This document shows, in pieces, positions 1 to 7,839 of a DNA stretch of 64,000 bases. A program made the position numbers and the translations under genes. The notes beneath the pieces were generated by a model that was not told where the DNA came from, made no database searches, and saw only the letters and a program-made list of their open reading frames with translations. The DNA lies in contig JBBDQU010000075.1 of the NCBI GenBank assembly GCA_040905865.1, forward strand, positions 1-64,000, read 5' to 3'. This stretch comes from Alphaproteobacteria bacterium. Lineage in GTDB: Bacteria; Pseudomonadota; Alphaproteobacteria; UBA8366; GCA-2717185. Numbering within the stretch: position 1 is the first letter of the stretch; each line of letters begins with the position of its first letter.

Positions 1-9
1 TTCCTGGCA

Positions 10-450
10 TCAATCCTCGGAACCATGGATCGTTAACCTGGATTCGTTGCCCTGGCCCATGCCGCCCGGCAACTTGCCTTCCCGCATGGCTTCCCGTATA
101 CGGTGCGCCAAGAACCATGCCGTCTTGTAGGTGACTTCCAAGGTACGGTGCAGTTGGTGCGCCGATACGCCTTTCTTGCTGCTGCACATCAGGTAGGTCG
201 CCTGCAACATTTTGTGCAGCGGAATACGGCCATGCTCGAAAACTGTCCCAACCTTGACGGTGAACTGCATCCGGCATTCTTTGGCGTAACACTTCCAGAG
301 CCCGATGCGCGTGCTTTCGCCTTTCAGCTTGCCCGCGTTTCCAATCGATCCGCAGTGCGGGCAAATGGTGCCATCTGTCCACAAAATGGACTCCAAATAG
401 GCGAACGCAGCGCGCTCGTTGTGGAAGTATTTTTTAGAGAGAATCGACAT
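10..450 (-). pseudogene. Truncated IS1595-family transposase (N-terminal part)
   Basis: Remnant of a DDE transposase. The N-terminal zinc ribbon is visible (CPHCGS near residues 31-36, then two more cysteines around 54-59), followed by the conserved helical segment that ends in AHRIREAM. In IS1595/ISXO2-type transposases this is followed by a glycine-rich linker and the catalytic domain starting with an acidic VDE/VDET motif. Here the frame runs into unrelated residues after GGMG and stops, so the whole catalytic domain is absent from this frame. Its 5' end faces right and it begins ATG-TCG at 450. The rest of the element, if any, lies left of the window. The family assignment is from recognition of the zinc ribbon and linker, not from a search. 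Confidence 0.75.
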
Positions 451-609
451 AACCGTAACCCTTTAGACTCGTTTGATGAATCTAATATAGGGAACGATTT
501 AGGGTTTGTAAAGTATATTATTCCCGGGGTTTCCTTAGGGAATCCGTTCGATTAAAAAAGACTATTTCCCAGGCTCATGCCGTATGACGGCGCCAAACCA
601 TTACATCCG
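451..609. other. AT-rich flank of the transposase remnant, no gene
   Basis: This AT-rich stretch separates the transposase start from the flippase remnant. It is clearly lower in GC than the genes to its right and probably holds the transposase promoter and the right end of the insertion element. I could not pin down a terminal inverted repeat because the partner end is outside the window. Confidence 0.4.
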
Positions 610-985
610 TCACCCACTGAGCGCCTGCATGAGAACCGTAAAAAGCGCGTTGATGTTATTGACGGGCACCAGGAGCAATTTGTAGGCACGTTCGTAGAAG
701 CCGAGCGCTGCCGGTCCCCAGTACCATCCGATCAGAAACTGATCCAGGTGACGGATGACGAAGCCTGCAAGACTGGCTCCTGTAACGTTGCCTCCAAGTG
801 CAATCAGCGGGCGGATATCGGTCATCTGCCATGGGCGCGGGCCGCCAACCGCATAAGATCCAGCGTCCCGAACTTAACAGAACCGCCCAGACAATCCGCT
901 GAATCACAATCGCCCAATAACCCGCCCCTGCGATCGCCGCCAATACGGCGACCGTCGTAGCACACGGTTCGCCGCCTTCGATGCG
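610..985 (-). pseudogene. Frameshifted fragment of a polysaccharide flippase (Wzx/MOP type)
   Basis: Two overlapping minus-strand frames together spell one stretch of a lipopolysaccharide/exopolysaccharide flippase. The upstream frame (about 985 to 830) carries GAGYWAIVIQ and GWRPAP. The downstream frame (825 to 610) carries HLDQFLIGWYWG and GFYERAYKLLLVPV. In intact members of the MOP/WzxC family these motifs follow each other in one frame, so there is a frameshift near 825-835. The downstream frame stops right after the position where the family normally continues (PALSR-like motif), and the N-terminal helices are also missing. It is a relic, sandwiched between a dead transposase and an mlaC-like gene, which suggests that a surface-polysaccharide locus was lost here. 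Confidence 0.65.
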
Positions 986-1008
986 ATTCCAACGAGCCAT
1001 GATCTGAT

Positions 1009-1617
1009 CTAATTGCCGCTCTGCTTCAGTTTGGCGATGAGGGGGCCAATCCCGCCGCGTGCGATGACGGACGTCACCTCTTCACGCTTGGTAGCCAGGA
1101 GACTGACGCCCTCGATAATGACGTCGTGTACCTTAAATCCTGTCTCATCCCGATCCAGGAGGAACATGATGGGAATTGGGCTACGGGTTGGTCCCCGTAC
1201 TTCGGTGCGGACTTCGCTGTGGCCCGCCAAAAACTGCTTCTCTCCAGTAATTATAAAGCTTTCACCCGAGTAGGCAGCCATTTTCGCAGCATAAATCTTT
1301 ACCATGTATCGGCTGAAGACATCGCGGTACTCATCGAACTGGGCAGGTTCGATGGTATCGCGGTACTCGCCCAGCGAATATGCGCCCACCTGCTCCCAAT
1401 CGAACGCACTGCTCAGCAACGCGTCGAACTGGTCGATTTTTTCCTGATGCGCCAGACTGTCATTTTTGAGGATCCGGATAGCACTGTCACCAAGGGTAGC
1501 GATCAGAACGGTCGGGCTTTCGTGGGACGGTTTCCCGATTTCGCTCGACACAGCCGCGTTCAGCATCGCCGCAATAAAAAGAAAGGCAGGCGCAAGCGCA
1601 ACAAGCGGACGGCGCAT
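1009..1617 (-). CDS. MlaC/Ttg2D-family periplasmic phospholipid-binding protein
   Basis: 202 residues, the usual size for MlaC (Tol_Tol_Ttg2 family). It has an N-terminal signal peptide (MRRPLVALAP... to about residue 25), a helical region with an FD..LLSSAFDWEQ-like motif, and the C-terminal part with FLLDRDETGFKVHDVIIEGVSL, the family hallmark (the W/F-K-V-D-V-x-I-E-G-V-S-L pattern). In characterised systems MlaC carries phospholipid between MlaA and the inner-membrane MlaFEDB complex. Start ATG at 1617 is preceded by GGAG nine bases upstream. No mlaFED or mlaA genes are adjacent. Its neighbours are a flippase relic and a two-component system, so it is an orphan copy. Some orphan members of this family sit in hopanoid or toluene-tolerance loci; the role here is unknown. 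Confidence 0.8.
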   Translation of the reverse strand: MRRPLVALAPAFLFIAAMLNAAVSSEIGKPSHESPTVLIATLGDSAIRILKNDSLAHQEKIDQFDALLSSAFDWEQVGAYSLGEYRDTIEPAQFDEYRDVFSRYMVKIYAAKMAAYSGESFIITGEKQFLAGHSEVRTEVRGPTRSPIPIMFLLDRDETGFKVHDVIIEGVSLLATKREEVTSVIARGGIGPLIAKLKQSGN

Positions 1618-2078
1618 ATATTATCTCCAGTTGTATGTTCGGCCAGTCAGGCTACCGTGCCACAGTGGAATTTTTCTTTCGATTCCAGCTTAATAACGAG
1701 CCTTGAGGTTCATGAGGGATATCTCGAAGTTATTGACTGCCTCGCTTTCCTGTTTGAGGCGCCGTTGCGCATATACGAATCCTTGGAATTGCGTTCGGTC
1801 TGCAGAAAACATGCCTTTTCGGCGGGAACTTTTCGGGTATTTTCGGGCGACAGTGTCATCGATCACCTCCTGATGAAGCTGGATGAAACGGGTCCGAGTC
1901 TCCCCTATCGAACATTTATCGTAGCGATACGAACAAGAAAATTATGTGTCTATTTCGAGGCGATTTCGTGTCACGCCGTTACCACCCGCATCGAATCTAA
2001 ACCGGGAAGTCATGTCACGCCCCCTGCCAGATATTGAAACAACGGATCTGTGACTTTTTTTGTGACAAATTCAGACGC
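1618..2078. other. Intergenic region of about 460 bp between mlaC-like gene and kinase gene
   Basis: No protein of recognisable family is present. On the minus strand there is a candidate 49-codon reading frame with a strong ribosome binding site (listed separately). Near 2050-2070 a direct repeat TGTGAC flanks a run of T. A long plus-strand open frame crosses this stretch, but it begins inside the mlaC-like gene and is a shadow. The region is lower in GC than flanking genes. Confidence 0.4.
1710..1859 (-). CDS. Candidate small protein, 49 aa, unrecognised
   Basis: A short minus-strand frame starts at ATG 1859 and is preceded by AGGAGG six bases upstream, one of the best Shine-Dalgarno matches in the window. 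The product is basic, has no membrane segment, and matches no family I know. A second minus-strand frame overlaps most of the same stretch, reads on to a TAA just past 1710 and has only a poor GTG start, so it is less likely. Support is only the ribosome binding site and the otherwise unexplained 460-bp gap. Codon use is neutral. It could also be an untranslated leader of the mlaC-like gene. Confidence 0.3.
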   Translation of the reverse strand: MTLSPENTRKVPAEKACFLQTERNSKDSYMRNGASNRKARQSITSRYPS

Positions 2079-3551
2079 TTATTGCTGGAGCGGCAGTTCG
2101 ATTGTCACGCGAAGACCTTTTGGATCGATGTTTTCGGCGTGGACGGTTCCGCCCAGGGCGAGGACATTCCGGCGCACGATCCATAGACCGAGTCCGAAGT
2201 GCTCGTCATCTGTCGCGTTTGTGCGGTGCGAAAAACTGTGCTCGAACATCCGGTTCAATACAGCCTGATCCGCACCCGGCCCCTGATCGGAAACAGTCAG
2301 AACGCCATACCCGTTGTTTTTTTTGACCTCGACCCGCACGCGCCCGCCCGCTTCCGAAAAGCTGATGGCGTTTTCGATCAGGTTATCCAGCGCGGAAACG
2401 ATCAGGTTTCGGTTGCTGCGGACAAGAACCGTGTGACGTGTGATGTTCAGGTCCAGGCTTGGTGCATCCGTCGGCAAGCCCCGGCGTATTTCTTCTACAA
2501 GATCCTCGACGACATGGTTCAAATCCAGGATTTCACGGGACGGGTTCAGCGCCTCAGCTGTAATCTCGCCAAACCGCCGGTTACGGTCGATAATCCGGAC
2601 AAGGCGATCAATGGCAAGTTCCATTCGCTCGACCGAGCGATGGCCGCGTTCGTCTTCTTTTTGCAACGACTTCCTGATCGGTTCTACAGCCTGAACCAGC
2701 ACGCCAATCGGCGTTTTCATCGCGTGGGCGGATTCCTCCGCGGTTGCGCGAATGGCGTCCGCCGAAATTTTCAGGGAACTGACCATGGCGTCGAATTCCT
2801 TGGCGACCTCCGCCAGTTCGGGAATGTTATTGGCGGTTTGAAACGAATGGCCGCCGTCCTCCTGTTGCCGGATGTCACGCGCCAGTTGAGCGAACTTCAG
2901 AAGATTGCGACGAAGCCCTATCAGCAAGGCGAGGACAATCGCCGCCATGCCCAGATAGACGGCCAGCGACAGTTGTACCTGAAACCGCGACCAGTACGGG
3001 GTGCCGATTTCCGTACCGCCAAGATCGGACGTCAGATTGGACGTGATCACGAGCCAGCATCCGGCAGGTGAAAGAACCGGCACGACCGATGTCAGCAACT
3101 CGTCCTTTCCCGCCGGATTAACATACCGGTGTATCATCGATGTGGCCGACGCGCAGCTTTCGTCCAGACGATCGAATACGCTGGAATTCCTGAGGGACGC
3201 CAGTTCCTGGTCGCGATAGTCCTTTGGAAATGCCGGTAGGGAAGCGATGTAATAAAACTCGGCCTTTTCGGAAAGGGGTCCCGGCCAAAGCAGAACCTTG
3301 ATATTGACCCGGGTTCCCTGAAAGGCCGTCAACTGCGCGGATATCGTGTCAATGGTTTTCGGTGTCAACGCTTTCAGTGCCGGACTGAGGCTCATTGCCA
3401 GCGTCGTCCCCTGCTCGCTGATTGCACGCATCAGGAGAGTGGTCTTTTCGTCGTCTGCGGCTCGGAACTGCTGATAGACAAGGATCGGGACCCCGACGAA
3501 AATAATCGTCAGAAGAAGGAGCTTGCTCGCGACGGATCTCAGGAGGTGCAC
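2079..3551 (-). CDS. Membrane sensor histidine kinase
   Basis: 490 residues. It has an N-terminal transmembrane helix (about 9-27), a periplasmic sensor segment of about 160 residues, a second transmembrane helix (about 193-213), a HAMP-like linker, then a dimerisation/phosphoacceptor domain with H276 in ESAHAMKTP. The C-terminal ATPase domain shows the N box (DNLIENA), G1 (DQGPGAD) and G2 (FGLGLWIV). The H-A-M-K-T-P box is a variant of HELRTP that is common in alphaproteobacterial kinases. It lies 27 bp downstream of a response regulator gene on the same strand and is almost certainly its cognate kinase. The sensor domain is not recognisable to me, so the signal is unknown. Confidence 0.88.
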   Translation of the reverse strand: MHLLRSVASKLLLLTIIFVGVPILVYQQFRAADDEKTTLLMRAISEQGTTLAMSLSPALKALTPKTIDTISAQLTAFQGTRVNIKVLLWPGPLSEKAEFYYIASLPAFPKDYRDQELASLRNSSVFDRLDESCASATSMIHRYVNPAGKDELLTSVVPVLSPAGCWLVITSNLTSDLGGTEIGTPYWSRFQVQLSLAVYLGMAAIVLALLIGLRRNLLKFAQLARDIRQQEDGGHSFQTANNIPELAEVAKEFDAMVSSLKISADAIRATAEESAHAMKTPIGVLVQAVEPIRKSLQKEDERGHRSVERMELAIDRLVRIIDRNRRFGEITAEALNPSREILDLNHVVEDLVEEIRRGLPTDAPSLDLNITRHTVLVRSNRNLIVSALDNLIENAISFSEAGGRVRVEVKKNNGYGVLTVSDQGPGADQAVLNRMFEHSFSHRTNATDDEHFGLGLWIVRRNVLALGGTVHAENIDPKGLRVTIELPLQQ

Positions 3552-3578
3552 GCCAGATTTGCTCCGAGGCTACCGCGA

Positions 3579-4316
3579 TCAACTGTCGCCGCCGGTCCAG
3601 CGGTAACCGAAACCCGGATAGTTCTCGATGGCATCGAACAACGGATCGACATCACGAAATTTTTTCCGGATCCGCTTGATGAATGTCCGAACGTTGGGCC
3701 GAAAGCCGTCTTCACCATGCCCGGCCCAAAATCCGCTTCCATGGACGACATCATAGATTTGGCGGAACCGGATATCGACCCCCGGATTGCTGGCAAGCAG
3801 GTAAACGATATCGAACTCCGAAACAGTAAGGTCGATTTCCGTGCCTTTCCAGAGAGCCCGTTTGGCTTCACTACGCAACGTAAGCGAATGGCGGATTATA
3901 TCGCCGTGCCGGTGGTCGACAGTCGTTTCAGGCGCGTTCACATTCAGTACGAGCGCAAGCCGTTTCTTCAGGATCGAATAACTGCGCGACTTGTCGATAA
4001 AATCTGCGGCGCCGCCGTCGAGCGCCGATTCTTCATAAATCTGGTCGTTATGCCCGGTCAGGAACAGGACGGGCAGGGCGATATCCTGATCCCGCATCCA
4101 TCGCAGCACCTGCATACCATTCATCCGCGGCATATTCCAGTCCAGGATGACTCCGTCAGGCAGGGTGCCGGATTGCAGCACGGTCAGCGCCTCTTCGCCA
4201 TTCCGGGCTTCCGTTACGTTATAGCCATCATCCCCAAGATTCTGGATCAGCGTTTCGCGATACAGATCGTCATCGTCGACGAGTAGGATTGACATCTTTT
4301 CGTGCGGTATTTTCAT
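3579..4316 (-). CDS. OmpR-type response regulator
   Basis: 245 residues with the start at ATG 4316, chosen because an upstream start at 4364 would overlap the lipoprotein gene. The receiver domain shows the acidic pair in LLVDDDD, the phosphoacceptor D59 in VILDWNMP, the conserved T87 in FLTGH and K109 in IDKS. The C-terminal half is a winged-helix DNA-binding domain (TVSEFDIVYLLASNPG, then a long recognition-helix region RTFIKRIRKKF and the terminal hairpin GFGYRW). It should bind DNA on phosphorylation by the kinase encoded immediately downstream. Targets cannot be read from the sequence; the neighbouring lipoprotein gene is a natural candidate for autoregulation. Confidence 0.88.
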   Translation of the reverse strand: MKIPHEKMSILLVDDDDLYRETLIQNLGDDGYNVTEARNGEEALTVLQSGTLPDGVILDWNMPRMNGMQVLRWMRDQDIALPVLFLTGHNDQIYEESALDGGAADFIDKSRSYSILKKRLALVLNVNAPETTVDHRHGDIIRHSLTLRSEAKRALWKGTEIDLTVSEFDIVYLLASNPGVDIRFRQIYDVVHGSGFWAGHGEDGFRPNVRTFIKRIRKKFRDVDPLFDAIENYPGFGYRWTGGDS

Positions 4317-4329
4317 GGCATTCAACTTT

Positions 4330-4806
4330 TCAGTTCGCCCGAGCGAGGCAGTAATGCTGCGCAACCATATCCTTTCGCGTCGTCATGACGACATATGTCA
4401 GGGATCTGAGGACTTGAGTGCTCAGGCTTTCGTACAGGTAAATGTCGAGGCGGCATTCGCCCCGAAGGTAACTCCAGATTATAGCCGGTGGTTCCTCGCG
4501 CCTGATGGACGGTGCACCCATTTTCGCTATAATTTCATACTCCGGGAGATTTAACAGCGTTTCCGGATTGACGGAAAATCCGATTGGCTTGTTTTTTGGA
4601 CGGGGTGCGGGTGCTGATTCGTGTTTCGCGACAGGGAAATGTGGCCACGGCGTCTGTTCAACAGACGTTGACGGGGCTGGCCCTATGACGGTACCACGCG
4701 AAATTTCCCTGTCTGTGCCTATACCGGTACAGTTCAGGAGCAGGAAGCACAATCCCCCGAGTATGACTGACTTCCTGACCGGCATCGGCGCTAACAATCC
4801 AAACAT
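4330..4806 (-). CDS. Putative lipoprotein upstream of the two-component system
   Basis: 158 residues from ATG 4806 (AAGAAG upstream). An in-frame ATG at 4878 is possible but would put a hydrophilic extension before the signal sequence. A hydrophobic signal peptide ends in the lipobox LLLNC, so the mature protein should be a lipid-anchored envelope protein. A proline-rich linker is followed by a small globular domain (LLNLPEYEIIAKMGAPSIRREE... then WSYLRGECRLDIYLY). This pattern resembles a small SmpA/OmlA-like domain found in alphaproteobacterial lipoproteins, but I do not claim the family. It ends 13 bp before the response regulator start, suggesting one transcript of lipoprotein, regulator and kinase. 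Confidence 0.6.
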   Translation of the reverse strand: MFGLLAPMPVRKSVILGGLCFLLLNCTGIGTDREISRGTVIGPAPSTSVEQTPWPHFPVAKHESAPAPRPKNKPIGFSVNPETLLNLPEYEIIAKMGAPSIRREEPPAIIWSYLRGECRLDIYLYESLSTQVLRSLTYVVMTTRKDMVAQHYCLARAN

Positions 4807-4974
4807 GCTTCTTGACGAATTCAGGCCCCTGCACTGTCTATCACAATTGCTTGCGTGTGGCGTAACCCTTAATTTCAAGTTGCAAACGCCCCGATGCTTC
4901 TCCTTTCATAACGCGAAGGCTATAGCACATCATGCCGACGCCATTAATGCCTGAACGAATAACGGAAAAGCGAC

Positions 4975-5643
4975 ATGTATGACAGACCTCTCGGCGTTGC
5001 CGTCGTCCCGGTCACGCCCTATCAGCAGAACTGTTCCGTCATCTGGTGCACCAAAACCATGAAGGGCGCCGTCGTCGATCCGGGGGGCGAGTTGGATCGC
5101 ATTCTCATGGTCGTGAAGGAAAACGGGGTGACGCTGGAGAAGATACTGATCACCCATGCGCACCGGGACCATGCGGGGGCAACTGCGGAACTGTCGGAGA
5201 AACTCGACCTGCCCATCGAGGGGCCGCAGAAGGAGGACCAGTTCTGGATCGACAGGCTGTCCGGATACGGGCCGGAGCCCGGTTTCGGCCAGTCCCGCCC
5301 GTTCACGCCGACCCGCTGGCTGGAAGGGCATGACACCGTGACCGTCGGCGAACTGACCCTGCAGGTCCGCCATTGCCCGGGCCATACGCCGGGTCATGTG
5401 ATCTTCTTCCACGAGGAATCCCGCCTCGCCATCGTCGGCGATGTCATCTTCCGGGGCAGCGTCGGCCGCAGCGATTTTCCGCGCGGCGATGCGGGGACGC
5501 TGGTGCGCTCGATCACCCATGAGTTATGGCCGCTGGGCGACGATGTCCTGTTCCTGCCGGGTCATGGCCGGCCGTCGACATTCGGCCAGGAACGCCAGGA
5601 CAATCCCTATGTCGCGGATACCGTGCTGGCGGGGCGAGGTTGA
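4975..5643 (+). CDS. Metallo-beta-lactamase-fold hydrolase (glyoxalase II-like, YcbL type)
   Basis: 222 residues. The zinc-binding motif HxHxDH is present as H61-A-H63-R-D65-H66, followed by further ligands in CPGHTPGH (about 135-142), the bridging aspartate in IVGDVIF and the last histidine in LPGHGRPS. Length and spacing fit the short glyoxalase II-like subfamily exemplified by YcbL, which lacks the C-terminal substrate-binding helices of true glyoxalase II. Likely reaction: hydrolysis of a thioester such as S-lactoylglutathione, in the cytoplasm. It is followed 67 bp later by a dioxygenase gene on the same strand; no functional link is obvious. Confidence 0.85.
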   Translation: MYDRPLGVAVVPVTPYQQNCSVIWCTKTMKGAVVDPGGELDRILMVVKENGVTLEKILITHAHRDHAGATAELSEKLDLPIEGPQKEDQFWIDRLSGYGPEPGFGQSRPFTPTRWLEGHDTVTVGELTLQVRHCPGHTPGHVIFFHEESRLAIVGDVIFRGSVGRSDFPRGDAGTLVRSITHELWPLGDDVLFLPGHGRPSTFGQERQDNPYVADTVLAGRG

Positions 5644-5710
5644 CGCGCGCGGCGCAGCGGCTCTACGCTTGTGCGCATCGAATTCACCGACACCCGGGAG
5701 GAGTGCGCAC

Positions 5711-6727
5711 ATGGTCACCTCAGAACAGGTTCTAGACCTGACCGAATCGGAAATCACGGGTCTGCGCCCGCAGGGCGCCTTCGATAATGTAAAGACCTGG
5801 TCCCGCGACGGGCTTACCGCCGCTGACTGGACCGTCCCGGTAAACGGCGCGGCGGCGCGCGAACTGCAGGCGGCGGTCGAACTGATCCGCAAGCAGGCGC
5901 TGCCGGTCCATATGCTCGATCCGCGCGATTTCGAATTCGACGCCTGCCGCGCCATGATGGCCGAGGCCCGCCGCAAGATCGACGATGGCCACGGATTCGC
6001 GATCATCGACCGGCTGGCGCTGGACGACTGGACGGAAGAGGAAGGCCGCGCCATGTACTGGCTGCTTTCCTGCGCGTTCTCGAGGGTGGTGGCGCAGAAC
6101 GCCTATGGCCAGATTTTTCGCGAAATCCGCGACGAGGGCGTTCCCTCCGCCATGCCGGGGGTCGATGGCGCGCTGACGCAGGCGGGCCTGAACTTCCACC
6201 AGGACAACAGCGGCAACCGCAATATGCCCAATTACACCGGGCTGCTGACCCTGCACACGCCGAAGGAAGGCGGCATGAGCCAGTATTGCACGCTGTATTC
6301 GCTATACAACGCGATGCTGGAGGATGCGCCGGTGCAGCTCGACCGGCTGTTCGAGCCCTTCCTGCATGACCGGTTGAACATCCAGTCGCCGGGCGAGGTC
6401 GCCGTACTGCGCGCCCCGGCGCTGCGCTATGACGGCGAGAAGCTGACCGGCCGTTATTCGACGACCAAGATTCCCGCCGGTTACACGAAGGCCGGCGAGG
6501 AGATGGATAACCTGTCCCGCGATGCGCTCATGACCGCCATGGCGGTGATCGGCGAGCGCAAACTCTCGGCGCAATACATGCTGGAGCGCGGCCAGATCGT
6601 CCTCATCAACAACCGCGAAGGCCTGCACCACCGCGAACCCTATGTGGACGGCGACACGGTAGAGGAAAAACGCCATCTGGTGCGGCTGTGGTACCGCAAC
6701 GAGGGGCGGCCCTTCTTCGACGGCTAA
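5711..6727 (+). CDS. TauD/TfdA-family 2-oxoglutarate-dependent dioxygenase
   Basis: 338 residues from ATG 5711, which has GGGAGGAG about ten bases upstream. A longer open frame begins inside the preceding gene and is rejected. Iron ligands are H163 and D165 (FHQDN) and a distal histidine in EGLHHREPY near 305; the 2-oxoglutarate-binding arginine is probably in HLVRLWYRN. The fold is the clavaminate-synthase-like double-stranded beta helix. Substrate unknown. Its last 4 bp overlap the end of the convergent cysteine-desulfurase-type gene. It is one of three TauD-family genes in this window, and the three are quite different from each other. Confidence 0.82.
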   Translation: MVTSEQVLDLTESEITGLRPQGAFDNVKTWSRDGLTAADWTVPVNGAAARELQAAVELIRKQALPVHMLDPRDFEFDACRAMMAEARRKIDDGHGFAIIDRLALDDWTEEEGRAMYWLLSCAFSRVVAQNAYGQIFREIRDEGVPSAMPGVDGALTQAGLNFHQDNSGNRNMPNYTGLLTLHTPKEGGMSQYCTLYSLYNAMLEDAPVQLDRLFEPFLHDRLNIQSPGEVAVLRAPALRYDGEKLTGRYSTTKIPAGYTKAGEEMDNLSRDALMTAMAVIGERKLSAQYMLERGQIVLINNREGLHHREPYVDGDTVEEKRHLVRLWYRNEGRPFFDG

Positions 6728-7839
6728 TCCGCTACCGCCGTCGCGACAGCCTGCACAACCGCGTCGATTTCGGCCGCTGTCGTGGGGCGGCCGAGGCTGA
6801 ACCGTACTGTCCCGGCCCCGACCGATTCAGAAACGCCCATCGCCTGCAGAACCGACGATACCGTCACCTTGCCTTCGTGGCAGGCAGAGCCGGTCGTCGC
6901 CGCGATCTGCGGCATGCGGTCCAGAATCTCGCTGCCGATCTGTCCCTCGAAGGAAACGTTCAGCGTGTTGGGTAGCCGGTATTCCCCGTGCCCGTTCAGA
7001 TGCAGGCGGCCGCCATATCGTTCCCGCAGCCGGCGATGCAGGTCGTCCCGCAAATCCTTCACCCGCGCCATCGGCGACAGATCGCGGGCAAGCCGGCAGG
7101 CCGTCCCCAGCGCCGAGGACAGCATTGCGCTTTCCGTCCCCGCGCGACGGCCGGACTGGTGGTCGGCGCCGTGGATCAGCGGTTCGACGGTCACGCCGCC
7201 ACGGGTATACAGTGCGCCCACACCTTTCGGCCCGTACATTTTCTGCGCCGCGATGGACAGCAGATCGACGCCGAGCGCATCGACATCCAGCGGTATTTTA
7301 CCGGCGGTCTGCGCCGCATCCAGATGCAGCAGCACGCCGTTCTGCCGCGTGATCGCGGCAATTTCGGGGATCGGCTGAATCGTGCCGACCTCGCCATTGG
7401 CATGCATGATGCTGACCAGGATGGTGCGGTCGGTGATCGCCGCGCGCAGGACATCCGGATCGACCCGACAGTCGCGGTCGACCGGCAGGTAAGTCACTTC
7501 CGCGCCGAGGCTTTCCAGGAATCCGCAGGTCGACAGGGTCGACGGATGTTCGACGCAGGTCGTGATAATGTGGTTGCCCCTGTCCTTCCGCGCGAAGAAT
7601 GCCCCCTTGATCGCGTGGTTGATCGACTCGGTCCCGCCGCTGGTGAACACCACCTCGCCCGGCGTGCAGTGGAACAGGGCTGCGACGTCCACCCGCGCTT
7701 CCTCTATCGCATCGCGGGCCGGACGGCTGGCCCAGTGCAGCGCCGACGGGTTGCCATAGGGACCGTCGAGGAAGCGGCGAACCGTCTCCGCCACTTCCGG
7801 CGCGAGCGGCGTGCTGCCGTTGTAATCGAGATAAATCAT
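6724..7839 (-). CDS. Cysteine desulfurase family aminotransferase (NifS/IscS-like)
   Basis: 371 residues starting at ATG 7839 with MIYLDYNGSTPLAP, the characteristic N-terminus of class V PLP enzymes of the NifS/IscS type. PLP signatures are the HLDAAQ motif, the Schiff-base lysine in AAQKMYGPKG and the anchor RRAGTES. The catalytic loop has a cysteine in GSACHEG followed by the usual VSSVL helix, so desulfurase activity is plausible. Homologues use cysteine or selenocysteine as substrate. The start overlaps the stop of the upstream quinone oxidoreductase gene by four bases (ATGA), so translation is coupled. No Fe-S scaffold genes are nearby, so it is probably not the housekeeping IscS. It may act within this four-gene catabolic operon. 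Confidence 0.85.
   Translation of the reverse strand: MIYLDYNGSTPLAPEVAETVRRFLDGPYGNPSALHWASRPARDAIEEARVDVAALFHCTPGEVVFTSGGTESINHAIKGAFFARKDRGNHIITTCVEHPSTLSTCGFLESLGAEVTYLPVDRDCRVDPDVLRAAITDRTILVSIMHANGEVGTIQPIPEIAAITRQNGVLLHLDAAQTAGKIPLDVDALGVDLLSIAAQKMYGPKGVGALYTRGGVTVEPLIHGADHQSGRRAGTESAMLSSALGTACRLARDLSPMARVKDLRDDLHRRLRERYGGRLHLNGHGEYRLPNTLNVSFEGQIGSEILDRMPQIAATTGSACHEGKVTVSSVLQAMGVSESVGAGTVRFSLGRPTTAAEIDAVVQAVATAVAD

Noticed and set aside
1126-2037. Plus-strand open frame of about 303 codons over the mlaC-like gene and the gap beyond
   Set aside because: It lies largely antisense to the MlaC-like gene, has no recognised family and has low-complexity shadow composition.
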